In this document: positions 34,701 through 45,854 of the stretch, piece by piece
Layout: every line of letters starts with the position of its first letter
Numbering within the stretch: position 1 is the first letter of the stretch
Assembly: GCF_048564905.1 (NCBI RefSeq)
Contig: NC_133009.1
Coordinates: 4,171,001 to 4,235,000, forward strand
Direction of reading: 5' to 3'
Length of the DNA stretch: 64,000 nt
From: Vicugna pacos
Lineage: Eukaryota; Chordata; Mammalia; Artiodactyla; Camelidae
Notes under the pieces: generated by a model
Databases searched by the model: none
Told to the model about the DNA's origin: nothing
Seen by the model: the letters and a program-made list of their open reading frames with translations, nothing else
Translations under genes and position numbers: made by a program

Positions 34701-37700
34701 GTGGCACTTGCTTGTTTCCATTTCTAGAAAAGAGTGGCCAGAATGAACATCTCCGCAAGCGCTGGTCTGGGGATGTACCCACCAAGCAGACCACGATTCT
34801 TGTACCTCCGGGCACTGTCTCCTTTCAGCAGAAAGCACACTCATCTGTTCTTATTATTTCACATCTCTCCTTTACATTCCATGCAAACAAACCACAGCCC
34901 TTCCATCAGAGGTTGCCCTGGCCCTCTCACAGGTGCAGAGGGCAGCTTTTTAAACATCTGCATTGGAGCCCAGTGGAATGAACCCAGGCTCTGGACAGAC
35001 ATGCATAAAATCCCCTGGCACATGAGAAGCTAAACAGTGGTTAGCTAAGTAGTGGGTAATATTATTCTTGCATTTCCATCTCTCTGATGGAAACTTGGAC
35101 ACAGCTCTGCCCATATCTTGGGGCTACTCCTGACCTAATGTCTAAACTCTGATATTTCTATATTGATTCTTTGTTTTTATTATTACAATAGAATCAATTT
35201 ACAATGTGTTAATTTCTGGCATACAGCATAGTGATTCAGATATATATATATATATATTCCTTTTCATATTCTGTTTCATTATAGCTTATTACAAGGTATT
35301 GAATATAGTTCTCTGTGCTGTACAGTAGACCCACAGACAGAAAACAAACCTGTGGTTAACAGAGGGGGAAAGGGGTGGGGAGGGATAAATTGGGAGTTTG
35401 GAATTTGCAGATACTAACTACTAGATATAAAAAAAAATTATACGACAAGGTCTGTATTGATTCTTTTTACCTTCACTTTCACAGAGGTTATTTTCTGAAC
35501 TGCCCCTTAATTCTGGCCAAGTTTGGAGCTCAAATCTCCCCCAAACAGTGACAAATTCAGTGTTCTTTCCACTTGGACTTTATTTTTTTCTCTCTGCCTG
35601 CAGCTGCGAATGCGTTGAAAGGCCCGAGGCTGGTGTCTGGGGAGCTTGGGGGATCTGTCACCATCCAGTGCCGTTACGCCCCCTTGCTCATCAACAGCCA
35701 CCAGAGGAAGTACTGGTGCCGCCTGAGCCCCCGGCCGTGGCTCTGCCACACTGTCGTTTCCACCAACCACTACACGCAGCGACACTACCACGGCCGCGTG
35801 TCTCTAACAGACTTCCCGCAAAAAGGCTTTTTTGTGGTGAGGCTGTCCCAGCTGTCCCCGGAGGATGTGGGGCGCTACCGCTGTGGCATTGGAAACTCAA
35901 ACGACATGCTGTTCTTCAGCATGAACCTGACCGTCTCTGCAGGTATGGGCTGCTGGCCGGCGGGGCAAGTTTGGTGAAATGAATGCTGGAGGTAGGGGGC
36001 AACAGAAGATACTGAGGTCCAAGGGGGCTTTAAACACGAAGGAAGTGATGATGACAAGCTGGGGAAGGGCAAGGGCTTTAAGATGTAGGCTTTCATTTCA
36101 GAAGGAAACCCCCTTCAGAAGGAAGATAGGTGTTAGGGAAGACCTCCCCGCCAAGTAAGCTGTTCTACCCAATTCCCTCCAAATGCTGAGGCATATATAT
36201 TTGAAGAGAGTTCCATGAAGGTGGTGAATTGCATAATGTGGCGTCTTATGGTCATGATGTCTGTTCAGACCTGCAGGGCAGGTAAGACGGGCAGGACAGA
36301 AGAATGAGGACTGGGCTCTTCCTGAGACTGAGCTCCTCAGCAGACATCCGACAGCTACCAGGTCCACGCCCTGGGTGGCCAGTTCCACAGAGATGGTCCC
36401 CAGTCAGGTGCCCAGAGTGTGCAGACACGCAGGGCATCCAGGCTGTGAAAGGCCAGTCTGCCGGAGAGATGGTGCAGGCAGGCACGAGAGCACCGGAGGG
36501 TGGGCTTGTTTGGTTAGATGTTGCAATCTAACCGTCTGCTGTGATTGCCCTCTCTAATGCAACTAAAATTCTTTTTTTTCTTATTTGAAGAGAAATACAT
36601 GGTTGGCTGTGGGCTTCTAGGAAAGGGGACAGCATGGGGTCCTGGGGCAAGTGGAGAGAGAGCATGTGGGCATAAAAGAAGGAGATTGGAACATAAAGTG
36701 TCAATATTTGCAACAGAGTGGAGGATAAATCTGGTTTTCCCAATGTTTTATTTTGTCCAACATACTGGCCAAAGTTTGCATTGCTCAGTGAGGTCCCATT
36801 CCACATAGCAAAGACCTCAAGACTGGCATCATTGCTAAATGCCATAGGCAACCCGGATAGCTTTCTCATTTGGTTTTCCTTTGCTGTTCACACAGGTCTT
36901 TCCAGAACCATCCCCACAGCCACTCCGGCTGCTGGTGAGCCCAACATGGGATCCTCTGAAACAGCATCACCAGCAGCCAACAGATGGACACGTGGAACCA
37001 TCCAGACTATAGAAAGACAGGGGACAGGATGGGACAGTGTTACTCTGACTCTAGACACTAGCAAAACAACAGCTTTAGCTAAGGGAAGGCAAACCCCAGA
37101 AGCAACTGCGACCATAGCTCCAGGGACAGGTGGCCAGGTAGGGGGTCCCATCTGGGCAACGGTCCCCACTCCACTGAGTCCAGCTTCAACAATCAAAAGT
37201 GTGTCCAGTACTACAAAAGCTGCTAAGGTTTGGGGTACCAGAAGCTCAGACGCAAAAAGGACCAGGGCCAGCAGAAGAGAGAGGGCGACAACGACTGGGG
37301 CGGATGGGCAAAGAGGGGAAACACAGAGGGTCAGTACAGCCCTGCACACAGCTGGGAAGGTCATAGGGACAATTAGGCCATCAAACTGGGTCTTAGAAAA
37401 ATGGATGTGGACAACCCTCCACGGTGAAACGTTGGTTTCTAAGCCACAAGCCCTGGACTCCATTGAAGGAACTACACCAGCTGCAGTTGTGTGGACCCTG
37501 GGGCCGACCAGCATAGAGATGGCCTCTGCCGAGGGAAGCGGTGAAGGGGACCTAGACACCCCTCCTGGAGATGGTGGTCCCCAAGCAACGCCGAGCCAGG
37601 CCCTGGCAGCAGGGCCCCTCAGGCCCCCAGGCAAGGACTCCTCCATGAAGAGGTAAACCCCAAGGACCCCCTCTTGGTTGCCCCATCCCTTTCCAGGCCC

Positions 37701-39173
37701 CTTCAGTGAGCTGACCCATGTGCCCCTCTCCATCTGCTCTCTCCTCTCCCTTTTGTAACTGCAAGACAGTAAAAAAGCAAGGGATGCAAAGTCAGAATCC
37801 TCCCTCATTCAAGGGTCCTTGCTGGGAGAATGCCATCTGGGTATTTTCATGTGATTTTCAAGGAAAAATCTCAACAATAAAATAACAGAATATTTAGGTG
37901 GGACCTTTGGGACTTTTTTTTTTTTAAGATCAGGAAACAAAGCTCCAGCAGGGGAGGTGACTCAGTGAACCACAAGGAAAGATTGTGGCAGAGCCCAGTG
38001 CCAAGCTTAGATTCCCTGACCTCACTCAGTTCTCTTTTGCATGGTGGCCCATCAGTGGGGCCCACGCACAGGCAGTGGAGTAGGGAAAAGGATGCAGGGC
38101 CTGGGACCCTGAAGACAGGGGTCTGGTCCCAGCTCTGTAGCCAGCCCTCCATGGGAGTGAGGACAGCCGGCTTGCTTCTCCCCTGTAGAACGAGAGATGA
38201 GGGCTGAAGGGTCTTCAGACCCCTGCCCAGCTCCAACCTCACCTCTCCTGTGCTTTCCCATCCCCACTCCTGCTACTTCCGCTCCAGTGTGCCTCTGGAA
38301 GGGACAAGCATCTCTCGGGTCCTGGCTCCACTCTCCACCATGCTGTTCCTGCTGACGCTGGCGGCTCTTGTTCTGTTGCGAAGGAAGCTCCAGAGAAAGA
38401 GGAACTGTGAGTGGAATTGAAAGTCGCCCCCAAGGCTGGAGAGGGGAGCGCTTGTTTCCACCTGACACTCTCAGGTCTGGGTGGGGTCAGACTTGGTGCC
38501 AGGACTCCTAGATGTAGAAATGTTAGTCTGAGCCATTTCGTGAGCTGGGCCTTCCTTGATTTCTTTATCAATCAGATGAGAAAAGCATCCATGCATTTAG
38601 GTCTCAGTGGCATCCCAGAGCTTTAGGAGAAGTTCTTCGGAGGATGGCAAGAAGTGGCCAACTGTAGGTGTACGAACTACACGAGCAGCCCTGGCTGCAG
38701 GTAGCAGGAGTGCAGGGCCCAGATGTGGAACCAAACTACATTTGCCCTCTCTGCACGGCCCAGCTGAAAGTCTCTTACAGCAACGGGCCCAGATTTACAC
38801 ACTCCTAAAGGGAGTGTTCCATGGTGTTTAGACCTGGTGAAGGAAGGGTGAGATGTTCTGGGAGCTAAGATTATTAGACCCAGGGCCCTGAAGGCCTGGC
38901 CCAATCCTGGTGGATCTCAGTTCCAAGTTTTCTGTGTCAGAAAATTCTTGAAGACTTGTGGTGGGAGCAGGGGATTCTCAGGAAATTGAATTCAGCACCC
39001 AGGGCCCTCACAGTGTCCTCTGTGTCTGTGCAGCTCAGGAGATAAAGAAGTCATTGAAGGTCACCTTGATTCAGATGACACAGTCCCCAGAGCTGAGCGT
39101 CCAGCCTGATCTGCTGGCCCAGGTGGGAAGGAAGCTGCTCCAGGATGACCCTCCCCATCTCCATGCAGCCTGA
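28712..39173 (+). CDS. FCAMR: Fc alpha/mu receptor for IgA and IgM
   Basis: Spliced CDS: 28712-28750, 31212-31272, 35604-35942, 36896-37652, 38288-38406, 39034-39173, giving 484 residues. All junctions have GT/AG and keep frame. The product is a type I membrane receptor for polymeric IgA and IgM. Residues 1-13 are [14 protein letters not shown] hydrophobic signal core follows (about 23-33). One PIGR-type V domain spans about 40-146 (Cys56-Cys127 pair, Cys72-Cys81 second pair, KYWC motif). A Ser/Thr-rich stalk runs to about 398, the transmembrane helix is about 412-429, and the cytoplasmic tail is short. I chose this start because exon 1 ends in phase 0 and joins exon 2 in frame, as I recall for mouse FCAMR, and because the human downstream Met is Thr (ACG) here. 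Oddities: INSH instead of VNRH in the binding loop, loss of a cassette exon, and an early stop. PIGR follows downstream on the same strand. Confidence 0.93.
30118..30248 (-). mobile_element. L1 3' end fragment in FCAMR intron 1
   Basis: 'TTTTTTAATTGAAGTATAGT', 'CAGTTACAACGTGTCGATTT' and a terminal 'TTTATTAAAGGTTATTA' are antisense L1 3' end. The rest of intron 1 (28,751-31,211) shows no further element that I can name. Confidence 0.8.
31212..31272 (+). CDS. FCAMR: FCAMR coding exon 2 (signal peptide core)
   Basis: The acceptor TTTTTTTGCAG precedes GTC. The 61 bases encode [20 protein letters not shown] plus one base of the next codon, with donor GGTGAGTC. The hydrophobic run PVLLMLCLL is the signal-peptide core. 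In human the residue after GWK is the Met used as start in the reference form; here that codon is ACG (Thr). The ATG at 31,231 is out of frame, and the in-frame ATG at 31,254 would leave almost no signal peptide. Confidence 0.88.
32682..32802 (+). pseudogene. FCAMR: Decayed FCAMR cassette exon
   Basis: After an acceptor-like CCCCAG the sequence encodes [16 protein letters not shown], resembling the human segment that contains FALPQKRPHPRWLW. Near the end, a different frame encodes [13 protein letters not shown], resembling human SSPLCWREESS. So the reading frame shifts within the exon. The expected end, CATCTCAG, is followed by GGGC rather than GT, so the donor is lost. Human and mouse proteins, as I recall them, include this phase 1-1 exon. 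Skipping it joins exons 2 and 3 in frame here. Confidence 0.6.
33495..33690 (+). repeat. Possible old DNA-transposon relic
   Basis: 'GGGCCAGCGTTCTAGGCATG', 'GTGCAGTCACACGGGGCCCC' and a terminal 'TTATGTAGCCAGTCCTGG' look like a dispersed mammalian MER-type element in FCAMR intron 2. Family not identified. Confidence 0.35.
35161..35466 (-). mobile_element. L1 with 5' inversion and target duplication, FCAMR intron 2
   Basis: The left part (35,173 to about 35,330) is antisense L1 3' end, ending in 'CTCTGTGCTGTACAGTAG'. The right part (about 35,331-35,454) is the adjacent L1 segment in sense ('GACAGAAAACAAACCTGTGG', 'GGAGGGATAAATTGGGAGTT'). The two are contiguous in the parent element. A 12-base direct repeat, TATTGATTCTTT, flanks them at 35,161-35,172 and 35,455-35,466. 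It sits about 140 bases upstream of the Ig-domain exon acceptor. Confidence 0.92.
35604..35942 (+). CDS. FCAMR: FCAMR coding exon 3 (Ig V domain)
   Basis: Acceptor TCTGCCTGCAG, donor GTATGG, phase 1 at both ends. Encodes the whole Ig-binding V domain: C56 (IQCRY), KYWCR at 69-73, C81, DFP at 103-105, the conserved EDVGRYRC at 120-127 and an N-linked site in MNLTV. The CDR1-like loop reads [12 protein letters not shown]; human FCAMR and PIGR have VNRH at this point, so Ser65 (AGC at 35,696-35,698) replaces a conserved Arg. Confidence 0.95.
36896..37652 (+). CDS. FCAMR: FCAMR coding exon 4 (mucin-like stalk)
   Basis: Acceptor TTCACACAG, donor GTAAAC, phase 1 to phase 2. Encodes about 252 Thr/Ser/Pro/Gly-rich residues (starting [16 protein letters not shown], ending [14 protein letters not shown]) with many potential O-glycosylation positions and almost no hydrophobic structure. 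This is the extended stalk seen in human and mouse FCAMR. The minus strand is also open across this exon, a composition effect. Confidence 0.93.
38288..38406 (+). CDS. FCAMR: FCAMR coding exon 5 (transmembrane)
   Basis: Acceptor CCGCTCCAG, donor GTGAGT, phase 2 to phase 1. Encodes [17 protein letters not shown], then the helix [14 protein letters not shown], then the basic stop-transfer RRKLQRKRN. Matches the order of the human exon (RTLAPVSTML..LVLLQRKL). Confidence 0.92.
39034..39173 (+). CDS. FCAMR: FCAMR coding exon 6 (cytoplasmic tail, stop)
   Basis: Acceptor TCTGTGCAG. Encodes [17 protein letters not shown] and continues to HLHAA, then TGA at 39,171-39,173. VTLIQMT is shared with human and mouse. 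In human the tail goes on as SLTAPERNPGP; here the equivalent [11 protein letters not shown] is encoded just downstream in another frame, so a small indel has shortened the tail. Confidence 0.9.
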
Positions 39174-39705
39174 CTGCCCCAGAGAGGGACCCTGGACCCC
39201 AAGGAGTAGAAGGATGAGCTGCTCAGCCACTGTAGAAGGAAGACCAGGACCAAACACCATGACCCCAGCCTCTTCTCCTTCCCCCGCCTGTACGAAGGGA
39301 AGTTGGGGGAGCTGGGACCCCATCTGGGGAAGCAAAGCCTGAACATCACTGGGCCAAGCGTCTTCCACAGCCAAAGGCGACAGTGTGACTCCAAGAAGCC
39401 TGCAAGAAAGGATTTGTTAATTACTGGTGGAGGTCAGTGAACCTGGAAAAGTGCAATTTCCATTCCTGGAATTTTGAAAATATGAGAGGCTTCCTGTCAG
39501 CCATCACTCCTAGCCCTTGGTAGGTCCCCCGCCACCCAGCTTTCTGACATCTGTTCACGCTCAGCCTGCTGCACACACTGAATTATATTCTTTACAGGTA
39601 GATTCTAAGCTTTAAGGGCAGTAACTGTGTTTTATCCAGCTCACTGTGTCCCCAGAGAACTTCAACTCCGTAGGGCCTCCAATAAATATTTGTGACTGAA
39701 TGGAC
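39174..39705 (+). terminator. FCAMR: FCAMR 3' UTR and poly(A) signal
   Basis: The first canonical AATAAA after the stop lies at 39,681-39,686, giving a 3' UTR of about 530 bases. Cleavage would be expected some 15-25 bases later; the exact site is not visible. A SINE begins about 120 bases downstream. Confidence 0.6.
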
Positions 39706-39806
39706 CCTGCCCACGAAGATGCTCTGAATCCCTTTTGGGATTTTGGAGTCTCCTAGATGACCCCATAGATCCCAATATAGGGAACAAAAAGAAGAGCACT
39801 GGCAAA

Positions 39807-39881
39807 GGGGAGGGTCTAGCTCAGTGGTAGAGCGCATGCTTAGCATGCACTAGGTCCTGGGTTCAATCCCTAGTCCCTCCA

Positions 39882-39929
<48 letters not shown>

Positions 39930-39968
39930 ACAAACCTAATTACCTACTCCCTGCTCCCCCCTAAAAAA
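39807..39968 (+). mobile_element. Camelid tRNA-derived SINE (Vic-1 type)
   Basis: Intact A-box and B-box head, then an unusually long run of TAAA units (about 39,880-39,930) and the CCTAATTACC/CCCC end. The long pure tetranucleotide run suggests a fairly young or expanded copy. Confidence 0.92.
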
Positions 39969-40670
39969 GGAAAGAACACTTGTCCCTAATTCATCCCTCC
40001 CCATTTGGCCCCATACTTATCACGCTGTCAATCTTTTGACCCAGTCAAGATTTTCTGGGATTTTCCTAAATTCATGGAAGAGGAGGGATTTTCAGTAGGT
40101 CTGCATCTTCTTCATAAAGCTCCTCTTATTCAACTGCTTATAAATCTGTGCTATCAAAGAAAAATAAATAAATCCGTGATATCAAGGACCATTGATGAAG
40201 CTGGAAAATGGCTGTGGTCAGAGGGGCAGATAAGAGAGAAGGTGGCAAAGAGGAATTTGATGTGGATTCTGCTTCATCGTCAGTTTACCTCATGCCTGTT
40301 GGGGGAATTTTGCTCCACTCTTAGGCCCACTGTCTTTTCAGGACTCACATCTATGCTTTTGTTTTGCTGGATCTGTCAACAGGCTGTCTGAACTGCATGT
40401 TTGGACAGAGCAGCCCTTGAGCAATGGGAGAGAAGAGAAGGCAAGCCTAGAAAAGCTAGCCTATCAAGTCAAGAATTGTCAGGTAGACATTCCCAGAAGG
40501 CTCAGCCCTGCCTCCAAAGCTGTCAGCAGCACCAGAAATCCTTCTTTAGTTACCTCCTCGTAGCTGGGGCTGACCGCAGACGCGCTCCGGTCCAATCAAC
40601 GCGATGCGGTCTGCAAGGTTCAGGAGAGAAAGAGCCACCGGGGTGAGTAGGGAAGTTGCCTGTCATAACC
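39969..40670. other. Spacer, nothing recognised
   Basis: A + frame of 128 codons at 40,005-40,391 has no homology, splice context or promoter that I recognise. No repeat named. Confidence 0.45.
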
Positions 40671-40674
40671 AAAT

Positions 40675-41135
40675 GGAAGCACAGAATTGCAGAGCTAGTA
40701 GACCCTCAGAGATTAACCAGTCTAAAACCGGTAGCCCAGGGTGAAGGAACTCAGGCCCCATGGGGAAGTGACTTGTTGAAAGTCCCTCAATTAACCCAGT
40801 TAGGAATAGCAGAGTGAGGGCTAGAAAAGGGAATTCACAACCTTGACCTCGTGCCTTCCCCACTCCGCCTTTGCTAAACAAGGTATCGGAGCAAAACTCA
40901 TCATCAACAGTCAAGGACCCCAGAGTCCTAGCTCCTGACCCTTGTCATGCACACGATCTCAGTGACCTGCCTGAACCGCCTGTAAGAGAGAGAGGACAGC
41001 CACGGTTATCCCGTCCAGCCAATGAGGAAGCAGGCCCTACAGGTGTATAATTCAGTCACGGTCACTCAGCTCATCAGAGCAGGGATGAGGGAGATCCCAG
41101 CCTGTGTTGGGTCCTTCCACCTACCTAGTGTGTTC
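40675..41135 (-). mobile_element. MIR-type relics
   Basis: Two decayed antisense MIR-like blocks: one at about 40,675-40,830 ('GGGGAAGTGACTTGTTGAAA') and one at about 40,950-41,130 ('CAATGAGGAAGCAGGCCCTA', 'CAGTCACGGTCACTCAGCTC'). Edges uncertain. Confidence 0.5.
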
Positions 41136-41425
41136 CAGGGGCATCACAGAACCCTAGCTTCTGAGGACTGTTAAGACGCGTCCCGAGAAAAAGGTTTGGT
41201 AGACCAGAGAAGTTTGGGAAATGTGGGTTAGACAACAAACAGGTTTTGCGCAGGATTTTTTGAGCACTCTAATACACCAAGGTGCATTGTGAATAGTCCT
41301 GGAAGGGCAGGGACATTACAAGCGTTTCTCTGGATTTGGGGCTATTGTGTTTTGGTGAAGCAACCTCACAAGACTGCGTTCATCAAATCTCTCCTTGTTT
41401 GGGAAGCTTGATGCACCAAACCAGG

Positions 41426-41647
41426 GGTTAGCAATGCTTTTCTGTCAAGGACCGGATTGTAAATGCTGTAGACTGCAAGCTGTCCAGTCTCTGCTGCAAA
41501 GACTCTGTTCTGCCCTGGCGGCACAGAAGCAGCCAGGACGATCCATAAACGAATGACTTTGGCTGTGTTCCAACAAAACTTGATTTACAGAAGCAGGCGG
41601 CAAGCTGTATCTGGTCCAAGAGCCATAACTTGCTAATCCCTGCACTG
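41426..41647 (+). mobile_element. Non-autonomous hAT (Charlie-type) transposon
   Basis: Starts 'CAGGGGTTAGCAATGCTTTT' and ends 'AACTTGCTAATCCCTGCACTG', inverted-repeat-like ends. Between are 'AAGGACCGGATTGTAAATGC', 'GGCTGTGTTCCAACAAAACT' and 'TGATTTACAGAAGCAGGCGG', the phrases of a well-known hAT relic. I do not assign the subfamily. The spacer from 41,648 to 42,415 shows nothing that I recognise. Confidence 0.8.
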
Positions 41648-42415
41648 AACCATAAAACCACACAAGACTCTCCTGTTCCTGCTCTGAGAGGAAGGAGCAG
41701 ACCCCATCCCTCCCACAAAGTTCCCTTGACCCCTTTCCTGGTTTTGACCCCCACCTCCTCCTCCCTCCCATCTCCTGTGATCCTGTCTGGAATTCAGCAG
41801 CTGGGGCATCCTGCCTGACCACCCCATCTAGGGAAGTAGGGGACAAGGCGAGGGGTGTCGGCTAAGGGACTGGAGTCAGAGGCAGCTTCCAGAAGTGGGG
41901 AAGGCTGCCAGATCAGGGTGTTCTAGGGAAAGCCGAGGTCCACCAGCGGGAGGAGCCAGTGCATGTTCAAAGGGATGGAACAGAGCCAAGATCAAAGTCC
42001 TTGGAGCTGAGCAGAGATAAGATCTGAATGAAATCTTCGCCAGGAAGGAAGTGGGGCAGCCCCGAATGCTTACAGCTCTCCTTTATGGGCTAATGGATGC
42101 CTGGAGAGGGGCAGGAGCCTGGACTTAAAAGGCCAGAGGCCAAGCAGGCTGAGCAGATCAAGTCCACCACTGGGTATTGTCAGTGCTTGGCTTTTAATCT
42201 CATACCCCCAGCCAGCATGACACCCACATCTGTGGGATGAGGGTCAGTGAGACACTCCAGCTCTGAAGCTGGAATCAGGGAATTGTCCATGGAGGGTTCT
42301 AATCCAAGATACAGAGAAGCATTGACTTTCCTATGATCCGGCAGTTTCTCTGCATTAGGGGACAAAAAAAGCCTCTCCAGTTCTCGCCTCGCTATTTATT
42401 AATGCTGCTACTGCT

Positions 42416-42600
42416 CCTTAAGTATCTCTACATAGCAGGCACGCCCCTAGCAGCTTTAACATTCCATGTTGCATTTGATGCAACATTTCTGTAAGGCTAG
42501 TATGACGAGTCCCATTTTACAGACGAGAAGACTGAGGCCAGAGACAGGAAGTAGCTACACTCGTGGGGACTGAATGCAGAGCGGCTGCAGCCTAGATCCC
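42416..42600 (-). mobile_element. MIR SINE relic
   Basis: 'CATAGCAGGCACGCCCCTAG', 'TTTTACAGACGAGAAGACTG' and 'AGGCCAGAGACAGGAAG' fit antisense MIR. Confidence 0.7.
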
Positions 42601-45600
42601 TGATCACGATGCAGTACCTCCGTGCTTGGACTTACAGCCTGCATATCTGGTCAGGCTCTTCCCTGTTTAAGGTTTTAGAGCCTTCTTTGTTTTCCTCCTT
42701 TAGGCCTGCGTGTAAAATGTTTCATAACCATTTCCAGTAATTCGTTATTTTCAGTCACTGAGCTGGCTTATTCCTGTCCTGGCTAAGTGAAGTGGAAAAG
42801 TTCAGGGAGCTGGAACCAAAAGCTAAAAATTCACTCAGGGCCCTGAGGTCCTCCCCAGCATTCGTACAAATAGAGCTCAGGTCCGAAGCACCTGCAGGGG
42901 TGTCCCTCTCTCCCAGTAACTCAGGGCGAACACCTGACCCCACAGCTGACTTCTCATGTTCCTCGCTAAGACTTTGGGGGTTTCTTCCTCTCCTCCAGGA
43001 TCCAGTGGGGTCTGGGAAATACAGAATCCATTTAATAATAGTTCCAGTTGCATCCAAAGAGAGAAGGACTTACACTTCACTTCAGCCAAGTAGACACAGA
43101 TTATGTGATTATTTTCCATTGGTGCAGTTAATCCGGGGCTAAGAGCCTGACAAACATTGAATGGAGAATGGAGATCCTGCACAAAAGGAAACGTATTCTC
43201 TGTAGGTGGCCCCGTGTGCAGGGTCCGGCGCCAACAAGCCTTCCATTTCTCATTTAAGTACAGGTAGCACTGGCCCTTCCAGGCCAACCGGCTCTGGTCA
43301 CTGTCCGCAAGGATGTGAGCTGTCACCCTAGGGCCCACTCTCCAAGGGGTCCGCTGAAACCCCGGGGGCAGCAGAGAGGAGCCAGTTACAGGGGGGTCCC
43401 TGCATTACACTTTCAGAAACCTGTAGAAATCACGAGCATTGAGGCCCTGGGTCAGGAGGCCCCTGTTTGCCTCCTGGTCCCATTTTGTGGAGGAGGCATC
43501 TTCCCTGATTAGCATCTAGAGTCTTCTTGCTCTGCCTCATCCAACCTCTGGCCAAGTTCCTACCCCTCGCTTGTCTGCTGCCTTGATCTAGTTCTACCAG
43601 TTTGGCTCTGAGTGTAGAGGGCCACTATGGGCCACTTCCTTCCCTAAAGTGACACATGCTGGCTCCCCAACCCTGGGTATCTTAGATCGGAGGAAGAGAG
43701 CCAGGATGATCAAGACCAAAGACACTTTACAAATTTTCCCACAGTTTGTCTGAAGATGTTGCACTTCACTCCAGACAAGAGATCAGGATGAAAGCATTGG
43801 GGAGCTGGCTTCTTTAGAGCCTGACATGGGCAAGGCGGGCCGGCTAGGAGACCCAGCTTGTCGAAACTCTTCCATTCACCCACACTCTCCTCCACTTGAG
43901 CAGCGCCGGCGACTGAAAATTAATTAAAGTATCTGTGACCAGAGAGAAGCCAATTGCACGCCATCGTACAGTGGGACTGTTGAGGCTCGGATGGGCACAG
44001 GCTGCAGGGGACCACAGGGGATATCTCTCCAATGGCTGCCCGCCAAGCAAACCTCGGGCTAAAGGCCAGGCTCAGACCAGGAACAAGGAAGCAGCAAGTC
44101 TTCAGGGGGACCCCAGTGGCTTATGAGAGGGGCTGGGCCCTGTCACCTGACACCCCACCTGTTGACTTTGGATGTCCACTCTGAAAATCTTCCTTCTTCC
44201 GCCCAGCCCTGGCCACGGCATGGAGGCAGTAGAGGGCAAGAGAGTGGTTTGGTAACCTCAGAAAAACGTTTGCTCCTTTGTTCCTGCGTCTCAGAACCAG
44301 AGAATCGAAGCTCTTTAGGGGCCCGGAACTGACCCGGGGGAATTGAGAGAGCCTTGGGACCAAGGCCAAATGTACATTTCCAAGCTCTTTCCTGTTCAGT
44401 TTCAGCGCTCCTCTCCATCTCAGGGCAAGACACAGCCAAGCGCGAGGACCCACCACAGTCCCTGCCTTCAGGCCTCCACCAGCCCCCATGATAAAGAGCA
44501 TAGACAAGCCCCCCACCACGAGGGCCCAGAGGAAATGTTGTTTTATTCTCTGATTGGGAGCCAACAGAGCTAGGAAAACAGGTGAGGGGCTGGCCTTCTG
44601 GGCAGGGACACAGGGAGGCAGGTCGTCAGGCAGAAGGAGGTGACTCAGTGGGTTATGTAGAAAAAAGAAAAGGTTTGCAGCTCAGGCACACACCGTGGTG
44701 AGTAAGTCACCCTCTCCAACACTGCCCAGTGATCAGAGCTGCTAATCTGGTCACAGACCCTTCCCTCTTTCACACGCCCCCACGCCTACCACCCAGCGGG
44801 CCAATCTGACTTTTCCCTCATTAAGGTTGCTCTTGGTGTGGACGCAGTGCTGCCAGACTGTGGATGCTGTGCTCCGAGCTCCGTAAGAAGGGCCCTGGGG
44901 AGGCCCATGAAATCACCCAATAGCCAGGCAAGCACAGAGTGTTTAAACCAAGTTTCCTCCTACCTCCTCCCTAACAGGGAGACCCACCAGGAGGCCTCTG
45001 AATGTTAAGTCTGGGCTCGGAAACTCCCAAAAAGCTTGGCCAAGTAAGTCCAGCCAACCGGACTGTTCCAGTCTGGGATTCCAGGCAGCGACCACGCGAG
45101 GGGCCACATTGCCAGGCAGCGCGCTCAGCTGCACAGAAGGGCAGTCGTCCCCATCCCCTGCCCTCTCCCCAGCCCAAAAGGTGAAATTAGAACAGGAAGG
45201 GTACACGCTGCGCTCCTGCCAGCGGATGACAGCCGGGACCGGGAAATGTTAGGTTATTATTTGCCCATGGCGAGGGCAGGCTACTTGCGCATAAATAACT
45301 CCAGTCAACACCCTTAAAAAAGGTGGGGATGGAGGCTTGCTATTTCGCTTTGGTAGATTCACTGTCATAATTCTGTTTTCTAGGGATTGAGACTAAAATG
45401 CTGTGTATTATCAGCTTACCAAGGAATGCTAAATTTCAGGGCTGGCTGGCCTGGGATTAAACATTGACTCCAGACAGGGGTTAAACATTGACTCAGCCAA
45501 AGGTCTGCACATGGGAGCAGAGAGCTGGCGGTAAACAGCAGCGATAAGCGTTTCACCCGTCCACTCTCATCCCACTCGTCCGGCACAAACCCCGTGCACG

Positions 45601-45854
45601 AGCCCTGTCCGCAGTGAGCAACGCTGGAATGACAGTGGCGATCCGGGGGGTGCTGTGTGGCGTAGGTCTCCCCACCTCTGTTGGTGGCTGGGTCAGCCCA
45701 GGGTCTGGGAGCATCACGCCAGTGGTACCAACCTGGAGGGCAGGCCCTGAGGAGGCCTTTGTCCCTGGCCTTCTCCAGTCTTCCCCCGATCGATTGAAAG
45801 AGTAAATGAGAGCCCTGTGCTGCCTGTGGAAACACAATTCAAAAGAACCTGGAG
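42601..45854. other. Spacer between FCAMR and PIGR, nothing recognised
   Basis: About 3.2 kb of moderately GC-rich sequence without a recognisable gene or repeat. Overlapping frames on both strands (for example 42,755-43,338, 44,121-44,573, 45,416-45,983) are not supported by homology or splice structure. Confidence 0.45.

Noticed and set aside
36888-37808. A 306-codon open frame on the minus strand opposite the FCAMR stalk exon
   Set aside because: It mirrors the GC-rich, repeat-like Thr/Ser/Pro stalk exon, where the antisense frame has few stop triplets. No homology, splice signals or promoter on that strand.
40005-40391. A 128-codon + frame downstream of FCAMR
   Set aside because: No homology, promoter or splice sites; too short to stand alone.
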